Below, piece by piece: positions 33,137 through 41,892 of a stretch of DNA of 46,130 bases. This DNA comes from Kiritimatiellota bacterium (GTDB lineage: Bacteria; Verrucomicrobiota; Kiritimatiellia; RFP12; UBA1067), in the NCBI GenBank assembly GCA_009778475.1, contig WRJS01000017.1, forward strand, positions 1-46,130, written 5' to 3'. How positions within the stretch are numbered: the first letter of the stretch is position 1; every line of letters starts with the position of its first letter. The notes under the pieces are model-generated. The model made no database searches. It was given only the letters and a program-made list of their open reading frames with translations, and was not told where the DNA came from. The translations under genes were made by a program, and so were the position numbers.

Positions 33137-34903
33137 ATGATTTTGAATGAGCGGATGATGGTTGAGGCGTTGCGGCTGAAGGTGCTGGGCCTGCGCGACG
33201 CGGGGACGGGCGTGTGGTCGGGCGAGTTGGCGTCGAGCGCGCTCGGCACCGCGCTGGCGACGGCGGTGATGGCGGGCGGCGACGCGGATGACGTGCGCCG
33301 TGCGCGGGCCGGTGCGGCGTGGCTGGTCGCGAGCATCAATGCGGACGGGGGCTGGGGCGACACGCCGCAGAGCGTGTCCAACCTGAGCGCGACGCTCATC
33401 GCGCGTTCCGCGCTGGCGCTGTTCGGGCGGCAGTGCCCGAATGAGGTCGATGCGGCCGACGCGCTCGCGCGTTCGGCGGCGTGGGTCGCGGCGCGGGCCG
33501 GGTCGCTGGAGTTCCCGGCCGTCGTGAAGGCGCTGGAAGGGGTCTATGGCGAGGACCGCACGTTCTCCGTGCCGATCCTGACGTTCCTCGCCATCTGCGG
33601 CGGGGACGCGGGGGCGTGGCCGCAGGTTCCGCAACTGCCGTTCCTGCTCGCGCTGCTGCCGCACGGGCTGTTCCGTTTTTTCCGTATGCAGGTGGTGAGT
33701 TATGCGCTGCCCGCGCTGATCGCGATGGGGCTGTGCCGCCAGATCCGCGCGGCGGCGGCAGGGCGGGGGCTGGCGTGGGGCAAGTGGTTTGCGGGGCCCC
33801 TGCTGAAAAAGTTGGCGCGGGTGCAGCCGTCGCACGGGGGGTTCCTGGACGCGATCCCGCTGACGGCATTCGTGTGCCTCGCGCTGCGGGCGGCCGGGTT
33901 CGGGGGGCATCCCGTGGCGGCGAAGGGCGCCGCGTTCCTGCGGCAGTCGGCGCGGGCGGACGGCAGCTGGGCGATTGACTCGAACCTGCGCACATGGGTC
34001 ACGAGCCTCGCGACGCGCAGCGTGCTGGCGAACACGGAGGGGCTGGAGAAGTCGCTCTACCGTGGCGAGCGCAACCAGATCGCGTCGTGGCTGGTCAACG
34101 CGCAGATGAAGCGGCACCACCCTTACACGGGCGCGCACCCCGGGGGCTGGGCGTGGACGGACCTGCCGGGCGGCGTGCCGGACGCGGACGACACGAGCGG
34201 TGCGCTGGTGGCCTTGCGGATGCTGCGGCAGGACGGCGTGACGATGGAGATGTCGCGGGCGGTGCGCATGGGCCTGCGCTGGCTGATGGGCCTGCAGAAC
34301 GCGGACGGCGGCGTGCCGACGTTCTGCCGGGGCTGGGGCAAATTGCCGTTCGACCGCAGTTGCGCGGACATCACCGCCCATGCGCTGCTGGCCATGGCGC
34401 TGTGGCCGGAGATGGTGCACGGCATGGACAAGGCCATGGCGCGGATGGCCGGGTACCTGCGCAAGCAGCAGGCCGAGGACGGGAGTTGGGCCGCGCTGTG
34501 GTTCGGGCATCAGGAGGCGGAGGGCGGCCGCAACCCGGTCATCGGCACGGCGCGGGTCGTGGACGCGCTGTGCCGGGCGCACGGCGCGGGGTTCGGCGCG
34601 GACGGGCTGGAGGACATGGCCACGCGCGGCGCGGCATGGCTGACGGCGCACCAGCGCGGCGACGGCGCATGGGGCATGGGGCGCGAGCCGACCGTCGAGG
34701 AGACCGCGCTGGCGGTGACCGCGCTTGTCGGGATGGATTCGGACGACGCCCGCACGGCCGCGCAGCGCGGCCGCGGCTGGCTTTGCGCCCAAGGCCCCGA
34801 CGCCCTCACGCGCCCCGCGCCCGTGGGCCTTTATTTTGCATTGCTTTGGTACCACGAAAAGATGTATCCTTTGGTTTGGTCATTGGAGGCATTCAGCAGA
34901 TGA
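33137..34903 (+). CDS. Squalene-hopene-cyclase-like terpene cyclase family protein (588 aa)
   Basis: Repeats of the prenyltransferase/squalene-oxidase alpha-toroid occur along the protein (DGGWGDTP, DGSWAIDS, NADGGVPTF, EDGSWAALW, GDGAWGMG). The class II cyclase acid motif is present as D349-A-D351-D352-T-S, the element that protonates squalene or another polyprene. The stretch QAEDGSWAALWFG ... NPVIGTARVVDAL aligns well with the C-terminal half of hopene cyclases. At 588 residues it is shorter than usual (about 630-720). No other hopanoid gene is in view. The product may be hopene, a sterol-like ring or another terpenoid. ATG 33137 follows AGGGA. Its stop overlaps the rnc start as ATGA. Confidence 0.82.
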   Translation: MILNERMMVEALRLKVLGLRDAGTGVWSGELASSALGTALATAVMAGGDADDVRRARAGAAWLVASINADGGWGDTPQSVSNLSATLIARSALALFGRQCPNEVDAADALARSAAWVAARAGSLEFPAVVKALEGVYGEDRTFSVPILTFLAICGGDAGAWPQVPQLPFLLALLPHGLFRFFRMQVVSYALPALIAMGLCRQIRAAAAGRGLAWGKWFAGPLLKKLARVQPSHGGFLDAIPLTAFVCLALRAAGFGGHPVAAKGAAFLRQSARADGSWAIDSNLRTWVTSLATRSVLANTEGLEKSLYRGERNQIASWLVNAQMKRHHPYTGAHPGGWAWTDLPGGVPDADDTSGALVALRMLRQDGVTMEMSRAVRMGLRWLMGLQNADGGVPTFCRGWGKLPFDRSCADITAHALLAMALWPEMVHGMDKAMARMAGYLRKQQAEDGSWAALWFGHQEAEGGRNPVIGTARVVDALCRAHGAGFGADGLEDMATRGAAWLTAHQRGDGAWGMGREPTVEETALAVTALVGMDSDDARTAAQRGRGWLCAQGPDALTRPAPVGLYFALLWYHEKMYPLVWSLEAFSR

Positions 34904-35763
34904 GAACAGAATCCGGTTTTAGCGCAAAGGATACAACGGGCGACGCCAAAGGCGCGAAGCATTGCCTTTGTGTGCTGCGGGAAAAAATTTGCGCCCTTTG
35001 CGGCAAACCAAAAGAAAGGCGCGTGGCGCCGGAGCGCGAAGCGCAAGGAGCGCAGCCCGCGGACACGCTGGCCGCGCTGGAGGCGACGCTGGGGTATGCG
35101 TTCAACGACAGGTCTTTGCTGGAGACCGCGCTGACCGCGCCCTCGTACCGCGCGGCGCAGGGGGTTGTGCCGTGCGCGGACAATCAGCGCCTGGAGTTCC
35201 TGGGCGATGCCGTGCTGGGCCTGCTGGCCGCCGAGCACCTCTTCAATACGCATCAGGACATTGACGAGGGCGGCCTGACGATCCGGCGCAGCCACCTGAC
35301 CAGCGGCGCGGCGCTCGCCCAGCGCGCGCGGCGCGTCGGCCTGGGCACGTACCTGCGGATCGGGCTGAGCGACGAGAAGACCGGCGGCGTGAATAAGAGC
35401 CGCCTGCTCGCGGAGGTCATGGAGGCCGTGTTCGGCGCGGTGTGGTGCGACGGCGGCCTGCCGGCCGTGCGCCCGATATTCGAGGCAATGTTGCGCCCGG
35501 AGGAGGAGGTGCCGGAGACCGACCTGCAGGAGGAGAACCCGAAGGGTCATTTGCAGGAGATCGCCCAGCGCCATGCGTGGGCCGGGCTGCCCGCGTATGA
35601 GTTGGTCAGCACCTCCGGCCCCGACCATGCGCCCTCTTATGTGGTGCGTCTGCGCGTGGAGGGCGACCGCGAGACCCTCGGCGAAGGCAGCACCAAACGC
35701 GGCGCGACGGTTCTCGCGGCGCGGCGGATGCTGGAGGTTCTGAAGGGCGAAGGGATTGAGTGA
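34900..35763 (+). CDS. rnc: Ribonuclease III (287 aa), N-terminus extended by repeat-derived sequence
   Basis: RNase III cleaves double-stranded RNA during rRNA maturation and mRNA decay. The RIIID domain has the signature NQRLEFLGDAVLGLLAAEHLF with its acidic residues and the second acidic helix EVMEAVFGAVWCDGG; the C-terminal dsRBD reads NPKGHLQEIAQ ... GEGSTKRGATVLAARRML. Real homology begins near residue 50 (TLAALEATLGYAFNDRSLL). The preceding residues translate a CAAAGG-type intergenic repeat, so the native start may be nearer, for instance GTG 35023. ATG 34900 overlaps the cyclase stop and has GGAGG upstream. Confidence 0.93.
   Translation: MRTESGFSAKDTTGDAKGAKHCLCVLREKICALCGKPKERRVAPEREAQGAQPADTLAALEATLGYAFNDRSLLETALTAPSYRAAQGVVPCADNQRLEFLGDAVLGLLAAEHLFNTHQDIDEGGLTIRRSHLTSGAALAQRARRVGLGTYLRIGLSDEKTGGVNKSRLLAEVMEAVFGAVWCDGGLPAVRPIFEAMLRPEEEVPETDLQEENPKGHLQEIAQRHAWAGLPAYELVSTSGPDHAPSYVVRLRVEGDRETLGEGSTKRGATVLAARRMLEVLKGEGIE
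34918..35025. repeat. CAAAGGCG-type dispersed repeat inside the 5' end of rnc
   Basis: AGCGCAAAGGATACAACGGG and the inverted TTTGCGCCCTTTGCGGC lie around a GCCTTTGTGTGC core, resembling the CACAAAGG elements at 10450 and 44761. Encoded residues have no counterpart in RNase III, which supports insertion into or before the native start. Confidence 0.6.
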
Positions 35764-35807
35764 GGGAAGGAATTAGGAATGAAGGAAGTGAAAGGGGAGG
35801 AGAAACG

Positions 35808-36545
35808 ATGATGAGGAACGTATGCGGTATCGGGATGGTGCTGGGGTTGCTGGGGGGCGTGGCCCTCGCGCAAGAGGCGGAGAAGGTCGAGGGCCTTCGC
35901 GAGTGGACGTCCGTCAACGGCAATGTGCTGGAGGCGGCGTTCGTGCGCGAGGAGGACGGCAAGGTATTCCTGCGGCGGGCGGACGGCACGACCGTCTCGA
36001 CCGCGCGTGAGAAACTCTCGCCCAATGACTTGGCGTGGATTGACGGGAAGTCGGGCCGAGCCAACAAGGGCGACGGCAAGACGCAGTCCTTCACGCGCAT
36101 CACGTCGGATGCGGAGCGGGTGAAGCTGCCGACGTATCTGCTCATCAAGAAGATCATCGTCAAGTCCTACGCAGACCTGACCAACAACCACCGCGACGAC
36201 AAATCGCTCGCCTTCCTGCTGCGCGACGCGAACAAGATTTACGGCTGGTCGAACATCTCGGCGGAGTGCTACACCCAGCCGAACGGGCAGAAAGGCCGGC
36301 TCAAGACGCTGACCTGCTATCCGCCGGCGTTCCCTGAATTGCGCGAGGCCGTCCAGATCATGCGCGACAAGTTCACCATCGTCATGCCCGACCCCGTGGT
36401 CGTGAAGGAGATCCGCGAGTACGGCATGACCGCCTGGGAGGTCCAGTCCCCGCCCGACTACATCTCGCGCATCCTGCTCGTGGCGGATTCCTACTCCGGC
36501 AAAATCAGCCGCTTCATCATCTCCTTTCCCGACCCAGGGAAGTGA
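35808..36545 (+). CDS. Secreted SHD1-domain protein (245 aa)
   Basis: A signal peptide (about residues 1-22, VALAQ) is followed by an SHD1-like domain at ~30-80: REWTSVNGNVLEAAFV, GKVFLRRADGTTV, and KLSPNDLAWID. In PVC bacteria such domains are common in exported proteins of unknown role. The remaining ~150 residues are not recognised; they contain helical and strand segments without membrane helices. Two ATG codons (35808, 35811) follow GGAGGAG, a very good ribosome site, 44 bases after rnc. Probably periplasmic or exported. Confidence 0.82.
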   Translation: MMRNVCGIGMVLGLLGGVALAQEAEKVEGLREWTSVNGNVLEAAFVREEDGKVFLRRADGTTVSTAREKLSPNDLAWIDGKSGRANKGDGKTQSFTRITSDAERVKLPTYLLIKKIIVKSYADLTNNHRDDKSLAFLLRDANKIYGWSNISAECYTQPNGQKGRLKTLTCYPPAFPELREAVQIMRDKFTIVMPDPVVVKEIREYGMTAWEVQSPPDYISRILLVADSYSGKISRFIISFPDPGK

Positions 36546-36624
36546 GGGAGCGTGCAGAGTGCGAAATAAGTCAACTATCCCCACGTACTACGAAGGCCAG
36601 AAACCTATAAAATACAGATTTCAC

Positions 36625-36695
36625 GATGGAGGGCGAGCGTCCTCGCGAGCCGTTAGACACATTGCGGCGGCTCGCGGGGACGCTCGCCCTCCATC
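36625..36695. repeat. 28-bp inverted repeat of the GGAGGGCGA family
   Basis: Arms 36625-36652 and 36668-36695 pair along 28 bases with one mismatch, around a 15-base loop. A half copy occurs at 91-118. Just downstream, 36713-36732 shares 19 of 20 bases (reverse complement) with the insert in the tandem array at 23354-23373. The gap 36546-36789 contains no gene. Confidence 0.9.
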
Positions 36696-36789
36696 CTCAT
36701 TGACCGCACGCCGCGCCAATGGGGTCCCCTGTCTCGCCCTCCATATCACGCCTATCCAAACAGGGTAATCCTCTATCCCTTCATCGGGG

Positions 36790-36818
36790 TTGCAAAAACC
36801 GTCCGTCCGTGGTATTAT
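36790..36818 (+). promoter_or_regulatory. Promoter of the UvrD-like helicase, leaderless arrangement
   Basis: TTGCAA (36790-36795), a 17-base spacer and TATTAT (36813-36818) end seven bases before ATG 36826. There is no Shine-Dalgarno sequence, so a leaderless mRNA is likely. Confidence 0.7.
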
Positions 36819-36825
36819 CAAGCGT

Positions 36826-38763
36826 ATGATTGATTACACAAAACTACTCAACGCCGAGCAATGCGCGGCGGCGACGGCGGGTGACGGGCCGCTGCTGGTG
36901 CTGGCCGCGGCCGGCACGGGCAAGACGCGCACGCTCGTCTATCGCGTGACCTACCTCGTCGAGCAGGGGCTCCCGCCCGACGCGCTGCTGCTGCTGACGT
37001 TCACGAACCGCGCGGCGCGTGAGATGCTCGAGCGCGCCAAGGAGGTCGCGGGGTCCTCGGTGGGATACCTGTGGAGCGGCACGTTCCATCACGTGTGCAA
37101 CCGCATCCTGCGCCGCCACGCGGAGCGGCTGGGGTACCGCAACGATTTCGCGATCCTCGACCGTGACGACTCGCTCTCGCTCATCAACGCCTGTGTCAAA
37201 GACCTCGGCTTCAAGCACAAGGACTTTCCCAAGAAAGAGGTCGTCGCCGCGTTCATCGGCAAGGCCGCGAACCGCGCGGTGACGGTCGCGGATGTGTTGA
37301 CGGACTATGCGAGCGAGCTGCTTGTCGAACCCGGTGAAATCATCCGCGTGGCGGACTGCTACGCCGAGCGCAAGCGGGCGGAGAGCATGATGGACTTCGA
37401 CGACCTGCTGGTGAACGGCCTGCGCCTGTTGTGCGAGCACGAGAATGTCCGCGCCTATTATCAGGAGAAGTTCCGCCACATCCTGGTGGACGAGTATCAG
37501 GACACGAACCTGCTGCAGGCCAAGATGGTTGACATCCTCGCGGGGCATCACCGCAACATCATGGTCGTCGGCGACGATATGCAGTGCATCTACACGTGGC
37601 GCGGCGCGGACTTCAAGAACATCCGCGAGTTCCCGGCCCGCTGGCCGGGGTGCCGCATCATCAAGCTGGAGCAGAATTACCGCAGCGTGCCGGAGGTGCT
37701 GGAGGTCGCCAACGCATGCGTGCGTGGCGTGCCGGAGGATTTCAAGAAGCAGCTTCGCGCCACGCGCAAGCCGCGCAGCAAGCCGCGCGTGCTGATGCTC
37801 CGCGACGGCGACGAGCAAGCGCAGTCCATCATCACCCTCGTGCGCCGCTACCTCGACGACGGCTACAAGCTCAGCGACATGGCCGTGCTGTACCGCGCAC
37901 ACTTCCACTCGATTGAGTTGCAGATGAACCTCGGGCGCACGCGCCTGCCGTATGTCATCACCTCCGGCGTCGGCGTGTTCGAGCAAGCCCACGTCAAAGA
38001 CGTGCTGTCATTCCTCCGCGTGTGCGAGAACCCGCGCGACTACATGGGCTTCACGCGCCTGATGGGGATGCTCAACGGCATCGGCGAGAAGACGGTGGAG
38101 GCGCTGTGGACAAAGCTGGGCGGAAGCTTCGAGACGCGCAGCCCGCAGGTGCGCGAGGCGCTGAGCGCGGTGCTGCGCCCGGCCGCACGCGGGCAGTGGC
38201 AGGGCATCGACCGCCTCTTCGCCGAGTATCACGCCGAAGGGCTCGGCGCGAAAGGCGCGGAGGCCATCGAGCGTTTCCTTGACGCGTTTTATCACACGCA
38301 CCTGTACAAGGCCTACGAGAACCCCGAGAAGCGCGAGGAAGACATTCACGAGTTGGCCCTGCAAGTCGGCGCGGTCAAAGGCGGCGTGGCGGCGTTCCTG
38401 CAAGAGGTCGCGCTGCTGACCAACGTTGACCACGAGTACGCGCAGATGGAGAAAAACGACGAGCCCATGCTGCACCTCAGCACCGTGCATCAGGCCAAGG
38501 GGCTGGAGTGGAAAATCGTGTTCGTGATCTGGCTTGCGGAAGGGATGTTCCCGTCGAGCCGTTCCCTCGGCGAGGCCGAGAACGACGAAGAGGAGCGCCG
38601 CCTGTTTTACGTCGCCGTCACGCGCGCGAAAGACGAGCTTGTGTTGTGCTCCCCCAACGTCCGCCGGATGCGCGACGGCGGCGTGTTCTTCTGCAAGCCC
38701 TCCCGCTTCATCAAGGAAATCCCCGGCGACCTCGTCCGCGAAAGCTACGGGCTTCGCTCATAA
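36826..38763 (+). CDS. UvrD/PcrA/Rep-family 3'-5' DNA helicase (645 aa)
   Basis: Superfamily 1A helicase with all main motifs: Walker A at about residues 27-36 (AAAGTGKTRT), TFTNRAAREM, DFDDLL, the Walker B DEYQDTN, VVGDDMQCIYTWRGAD, EQNYRS, HQAKGLEWKIVFV and LFYVAVTRAKDEL. It unwinds DNA during repair or replication restart. At 645 residues it is somewhat shorter than UvrD/PcrA and may lack their C-terminal RNA-polymerase-binding tail. The ATG follows a -10 box by seven bases. The closest named homologue (uvrD, pcrA or rep) cannot be decided by eye. Confidence 0.94.
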   Translation: MIDYTKLLNAEQCAAATAGDGPLLVLAAAGTGKTRTLVYRVTYLVEQGLPPDALLLLTFTNRAAREMLERAKEVAGSSVGYLWSGTFHHVCNRILRRHAERLGYRNDFAILDRDDSLSLINACVKDLGFKHKDFPKKEVVAAFIGKAANRAVTVADVLTDYASELLVEPGEIIRVADCYAERKRAESMMDFDDLLVNGLRLLCEHENVRAYYQEKFRHILVDEYQDTNLLQAKMVDILAGHHRNIMVVGDDMQCIYTWRGADFKNIREFPARWPGCRIIKLEQNYRSVPEVLEVANACVRGVPEDFKKQLRATRKPRSKPRVLMLRDGDEQAQSIITLVRRYLDDGYKLSDMAVLYRAHFHSIELQMNLGRTRLPYVITSGVGVFEQAHVKDVLSFLRVCENPRDYMGFTRLMGMLNGIGEKTVEALWTKLGGSFETRSPQVREALSAVLRPAARGQWQGIDRLFAEYHAEGLGAKGAEAIERFLDAFYHTHLYKAYENPEKREEDIHELALQVGAVKGGVAAFLQEVALLTNVDHEYAQMEKNDEPMLHLSTVHQAKGLEWKIVFVIWLAEGMFPSSRSLGEAENDEEERRLFYVAVTRAKDELVLCSPNVRRMRDGGVFFCKPSRFIKEIPGDLVRESYGLRS

Positions 38764-38848
38764 GGTGACACGGGCTGTATGCGCCCAATTCAGGGGGAGT
38801 TCCTGCCCGTGATTCGGTAATTGCGGAGGGGAATCCATCGCAAAATTC

Positions 38849-38889
38849 ACCTCCTTTGGAGGGGTGGCAGCCGTAGGCTGACGGGGTGG
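38849..38889. repeat. CACCTCCTTTGGAGGGGTGG dispersed repeat
   Basis: CCTCCTTTGGAGGGGTGGCA and GCTGACGGGGTGG match a repeat type known from many bacterial gene gaps. The interval 38764-39044 otherwise contains the terminator-like hairpin at 38985-39012 and no gene. Confidence 0.55.
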
Positions 38890-38984
38890 CTCTGGCACAT
38901 CAGGCAGATGACATATCCAGTTAAAGCACGATCGTATGACGACATCCGGTTGACCTGCTGTCTGCCTTGCTTTGCCTGTGAAAC

Positions 38985-39012
38985 AAAGAAGGGGCGAATC
39001 ATCATTCGCCCC
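38985..39012 (-). terminator. Probable terminator of the PpiD-like/FecR/YfgM-like cluster
   Basis: On the minus strand a 9-bp stem (GGGGCGAAT with ATTCGCCCC, loop of four) is followed by TTCTTTGTTT. It lies about 30 bases past the stop codon at 39045. The hairpin itself is also a common dispersed repeat. Confidence 0.55.
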
Positions 39013-39044
39013 TACGCCTCTGTACCCCGACGAGAAATGCCGGA

Positions 39045-40706
39045 CTATTCCGAATCCCTGCCGCCGTCGTCTTCGGACGGTTGCGTTTCCTCGTCGTCTC
39101 CGGAAGACACTGTGCGGGACGGCTCAAAGCGTTGCTGGTCAAGGTTCCATTTAAGCCAGTCGCTGATGAGTGTGCCGGTGCGGCGGCGAACCATGCCGGC
39201 ACGTATCTGCGGGCGCATCATATCCGCGCTGAGCGCGTCGCCTTGCTCGCGGTCTTGCACGTAAATCAGCAGGGACTGTGTGGCGGACGACGGCACAGCT
39301 TCGGACAGGCCTCCCTTGGCCAACCCCATCGCACCGTAGGCGATAGAGAAGCTGTTTTCGAACGGCTTCATCTGCATCCCGCTCACGGTATAGGTCAGCG
39401 AGGTTGACACGTTCAGCGACTTCTCTTTCGCGGCATCCTCGAACGCCTTGCCGCTTTCTATCTGCTCGGCGATTTCGCCGCGAATCTCTTTGACGTAGTC
39501 ATCGAACGCATCCACGCGGGCCTTGTCCTGTGTGCGCCGCTTCACGTCCTCCTCGACATCCTCGAACGGCGGCACGTGCGCATCGGATTTCTGATGGTAC
39601 TCGATGACAAGAATCTCCGCGTCCCCGTCCACAATGGCAAAGCGCGTGTCAATGCTCTCTGGCTCAAGCTCAAAGGCCGCATTCGCGAACGCCTGTGCGT
39701 CGGATGTCCAGGCAAGCGGCTCGCTCTGGGAGAAGAGCGGCGTGGTCTTCACCTCAACCTGTTCGCGTGTCGCAAGTGCCTCAAGCCTGGAGTCGATGGG
39801 CGTCGTCGCGCTCCGGTCGAAAATCGTGAACATGAGGTCTTTCCGCGCACCTTCACGCGCCTCTTCAACCTGAAGCTCCGCGACAATCTCGTCCTTCACT
39901 TCGTCGAGCGGCTTAACGCCCGTGACGCTGTTGGTGTCGGATGTCTTGAACTTGTCCGGGTGGCTGTCGTAATAGTCCAAAATCTCGTCATCCGACACAG
40001 TCACACGCGCCAGATAATTGCTCACGGGAATCGAGATGTAACGGACGGACATACGGTCTGGAAGCCCGAATTGCGGCTTGTTCTCTTCGTAGAACGTCTT
40101 GTACGCATCATCCGAAAGGCGCATCTCGACACCCGCAAAACGGTTGCTGATTGTCGCCGTCTGCACCGTGAACGTGTCCGTCATCGCGTCCAGCTCGTCG
40201 TCCAGCTCCATCGGCGAGATCCACGACGCTGTGTCGATGAGCGACCCCACTTTCATCATCAGCAACTGGTTACGCACAAGGGTTTCGTACTGCGCCTCCG
40301 TGGTATCGTGTTCCCGCAAGGCAAGAAGATAGTAGTTGAAGTTGAAACCGTTCGCGTCCTGAAACCCGCGCTGGCCGCGGATTTCATTGCGGACCTCCTC
40401 CACCCCAATCGCCAGCCCGTTCTTCCTCGCAACCTGAAGCGCCGCAATCTGTTCCCATGCCTTACGGTCAACCTCCCGCACGGGAGTCTCACGGTTACGG
40501 CCCCGCCCGATCCCGCGGATTGCGTCCTCCGCCTGACTGAACGTCTCGGCTGATATTTTCTTCCCGTTGAGCTTCCCCGCAACGATGCCCCCCCGCGAGG
40601 AACGGGCGCACGAGCCAACAGAGACAAATGCGACGGAAATGATGATTGCGAAAAAACCCCACACGAAGCGGCTATTGATGAGTCGGTTGAAATGATAAAT
40701 AAACAC
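39045..40706 (-). CDS. PpiD/SurA-like membrane-anchored chaperone (553 aa)
   Basis: One N-terminal helix (about residues 13-32, VWGFFAIIISVAFVSVGS) anchors a large periplasmic part. Residues ~35-175 resemble the SurA/PpiD N-terminal chaperone domain (GKLNGKKISAETFSQAE, LVRNQLLMMKVGSLID) and the C-terminal half has PpiD-like segments (PPFEDVEEDVKRR, SEAVPSSATQ). I could not find a convincing parvulin active-site pattern, so it may be a chaperone without isomerase activity. It starts with GTG 40706. In other bacteria PpiD and YfgM bind each other at the Sec translocon, and a YfgM-like gene is two genes upstream, which supports the call. Confidence 0.78.
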   Translation of the reverse strand: MFIYHFNRLINSRFVWGFFAIIISVAFVSVGSCARSSRGGIVAGKLNGKKISAETFSQAEDAIRGIGRGRNRETPVREVDRKAWEQIAALQVARKNGLAIGVEEVRNEIRGQRGFQDANGFNFNYYLLALREHDTTEAQYETLVRNQLLMMKVGSLIDTASWISPMELDDELDAMTDTFTVQTATISNRFAGVEMRLSDDAYKTFYEENKPQFGLPDRMSVRYISIPVSNYLARVTVSDDEILDYYDSHPDKFKTSDTNSVTGVKPLDEVKDEIVAELQVEEAREGARKDLMFTIFDRSATTPIDSRLEALATREQVEVKTTPLFSQSEPLAWTSDAQAFANAAFELEPESIDTRFAIVDGDAEILVIEYHQKSDAHVPPFEDVEEDVKRRTQDKARVDAFDDYVKEIRGEIAEQIESGKAFEDAAKEKSLNVSTSLTYTVSGMQMKPFENSFSIAYGAMGLAKGGLSEAVPSSATQSLLIYVQDREQGDALSADMMRPQIRAGMVRRRTGTLISDWLKWNLDQQRFEPSRTVSSGDDEETQPSEDDGGRDSE

Positions 40707-40806
40707 GGCTGGCTTCTCGGCTAATTAAGATGAAAAACGCGCACACATACAAAACACACAGGCATCGGCTGCGCTGACCGATACCCGTGTAAACTAAACC
40801 CGCGGG

Positions 40807-41808
40807 CTAGAACTCCTCCTCGCCCTCGGCATCGGCTGCCCCGGCGGCCGGCTTCACGGGCTTCTTTGGCTTGTCATCCGTCTTCAGCAGATCCACCATA
40901 ATCGTGTCATCCACAGTGTCGGGCGGGACAAGCTCACCCGTCTGGATGTTGTCGCGGCCGACGGCATACGCGAAGCGGTGCGCCGCCGTCCCCGTCGGGC
41001 GAACGACCAGCGTGGACACCACCATCCGCCCGCCGACCGCCGCCGTCTCGCGCCAAATCTTCACCACCGCCTTCGGCGACATATCGTACACCACCGGCTC
41101 ATCCGTCCCGTTCTCGAGCGTGATGCGGTAATCGCCCGACTCGCTCGTCAGGCGGCTCAGCGAGCGCCCCGGCGACGTCTGCACGTTCACCGTGTTCGCC
41201 GCGCGCAACGCCTCAATCGTGTACTGCGACCCCTCGACCCGGATAACACCCGTCACCGTCGCGACCTCCAGCTCCTCAATCTCTTCCGTCATCGTCAGCG
41301 AAAACTTCGCGCGCCCCGCCATGTTCTTGCAGCTGGCGTTCGGCGTCTCGACGCTAAACTGACCCTCCAGCAACGTGTCCTTCAGACCCGTGTTCAGCCG
41401 CCCCGAGACCAAGCGCACACTGCGCGCCTTCGGGTCATTCTCCGCCGCCAGCACCACAACCTCCGTGTTCTCCAGCAGCTCCACGCGCTCCGTCGTCGAA
41501 AACGACAAGACCGCGTAACCGCTCGCGCCTGTGCGGAACACCGAACCCAGCGGATACGCCCTGCCCTTCTGCACCGGCCCGAACGTGCCGACATCCGGGT
41601 TCATCACCTCCACCTCGCCGCGCACCGTCGTCGCGCGGACAAGCAGGTCGAATCCCTTCTCCTCCTTGCCAGCGCCCTGCCCGGCCACCTGCTCCACGAC
41701 AACAGGATCGGCCTCCTCGGCCCCATCCTCTAACTGGGCAAACGCCGGCACCGCCGTCGCCAGCACGCACACGAATCCTGCCACTACCCTACCGTTGTGT
41801 ATCTTCAT
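40807..41808 (-). CDS. Secreted FecR-domain protein (333 aa)
   Basis: A signal peptide (residues 1-25, VPAFA-QL) is followed by a FecR-like beta-rich domain at about 55-190: TTVRGEVEV, YPLGSVFRTGASGYAVLSFS, ERVELLENTEVVVL and later EELEVATVTGVIRV. FecR-type domains of this kind occur in periplasmic or surface proteins; the iron-signalling role of true FecR cannot be assumed, since no FecI/FecA partner is seen. The C-terminus is low-complexity (Lys/Pro, then Glu). GAGAGGAA precedes ATG 41808. It lies between the PpiD-like and YfgM-like genes, with gaps of 100 and 84 bases. Confidence 0.8.
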   Translation of the reverse strand: MKIHNGRVVAGFVCVLATAVPAFAQLEDGAEEADPVVVEQVAGQGAGKEEKGFDLLVRATTVRGEVEVMNPDVGTFGPVQKGRAYPLGSVFRTGASGYAVLSFSTTERVELLENTEVVVLAAENDPKARSVRLVSGRLNTGLKDTLLEGQFSVETPNASCKNMAGRAKFSLTMTEEIEELEVATVTGVIRVEGSQYTIEALRAANTVNVQTSPGRSLSRLTSESGDYRITLENGTDEPVVYDMSPKAVVKIWRETAAVGGRMVVSTLVVRPTGTAAHRFAYAVGRDNIQTGELVPPDTVDDTIMVDLLKTDDKPKKPVKPAAGAADAEGEEEF

Positions 41809-41892
41809 GACTTTTCCTCTCCGCCCGCCAACCATACGGCAGGCTTGTTAAATCACGGCGTCACCGCCGCACATCACCCTTTACCTTCACAC

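Noticed and set aside
33122..34855. 577-codon minus-strand frame opposite the cyclase gene
   Set aside because: Arg/Pro/His-rich shadow; the plus strand has DXDD and QW motifs.
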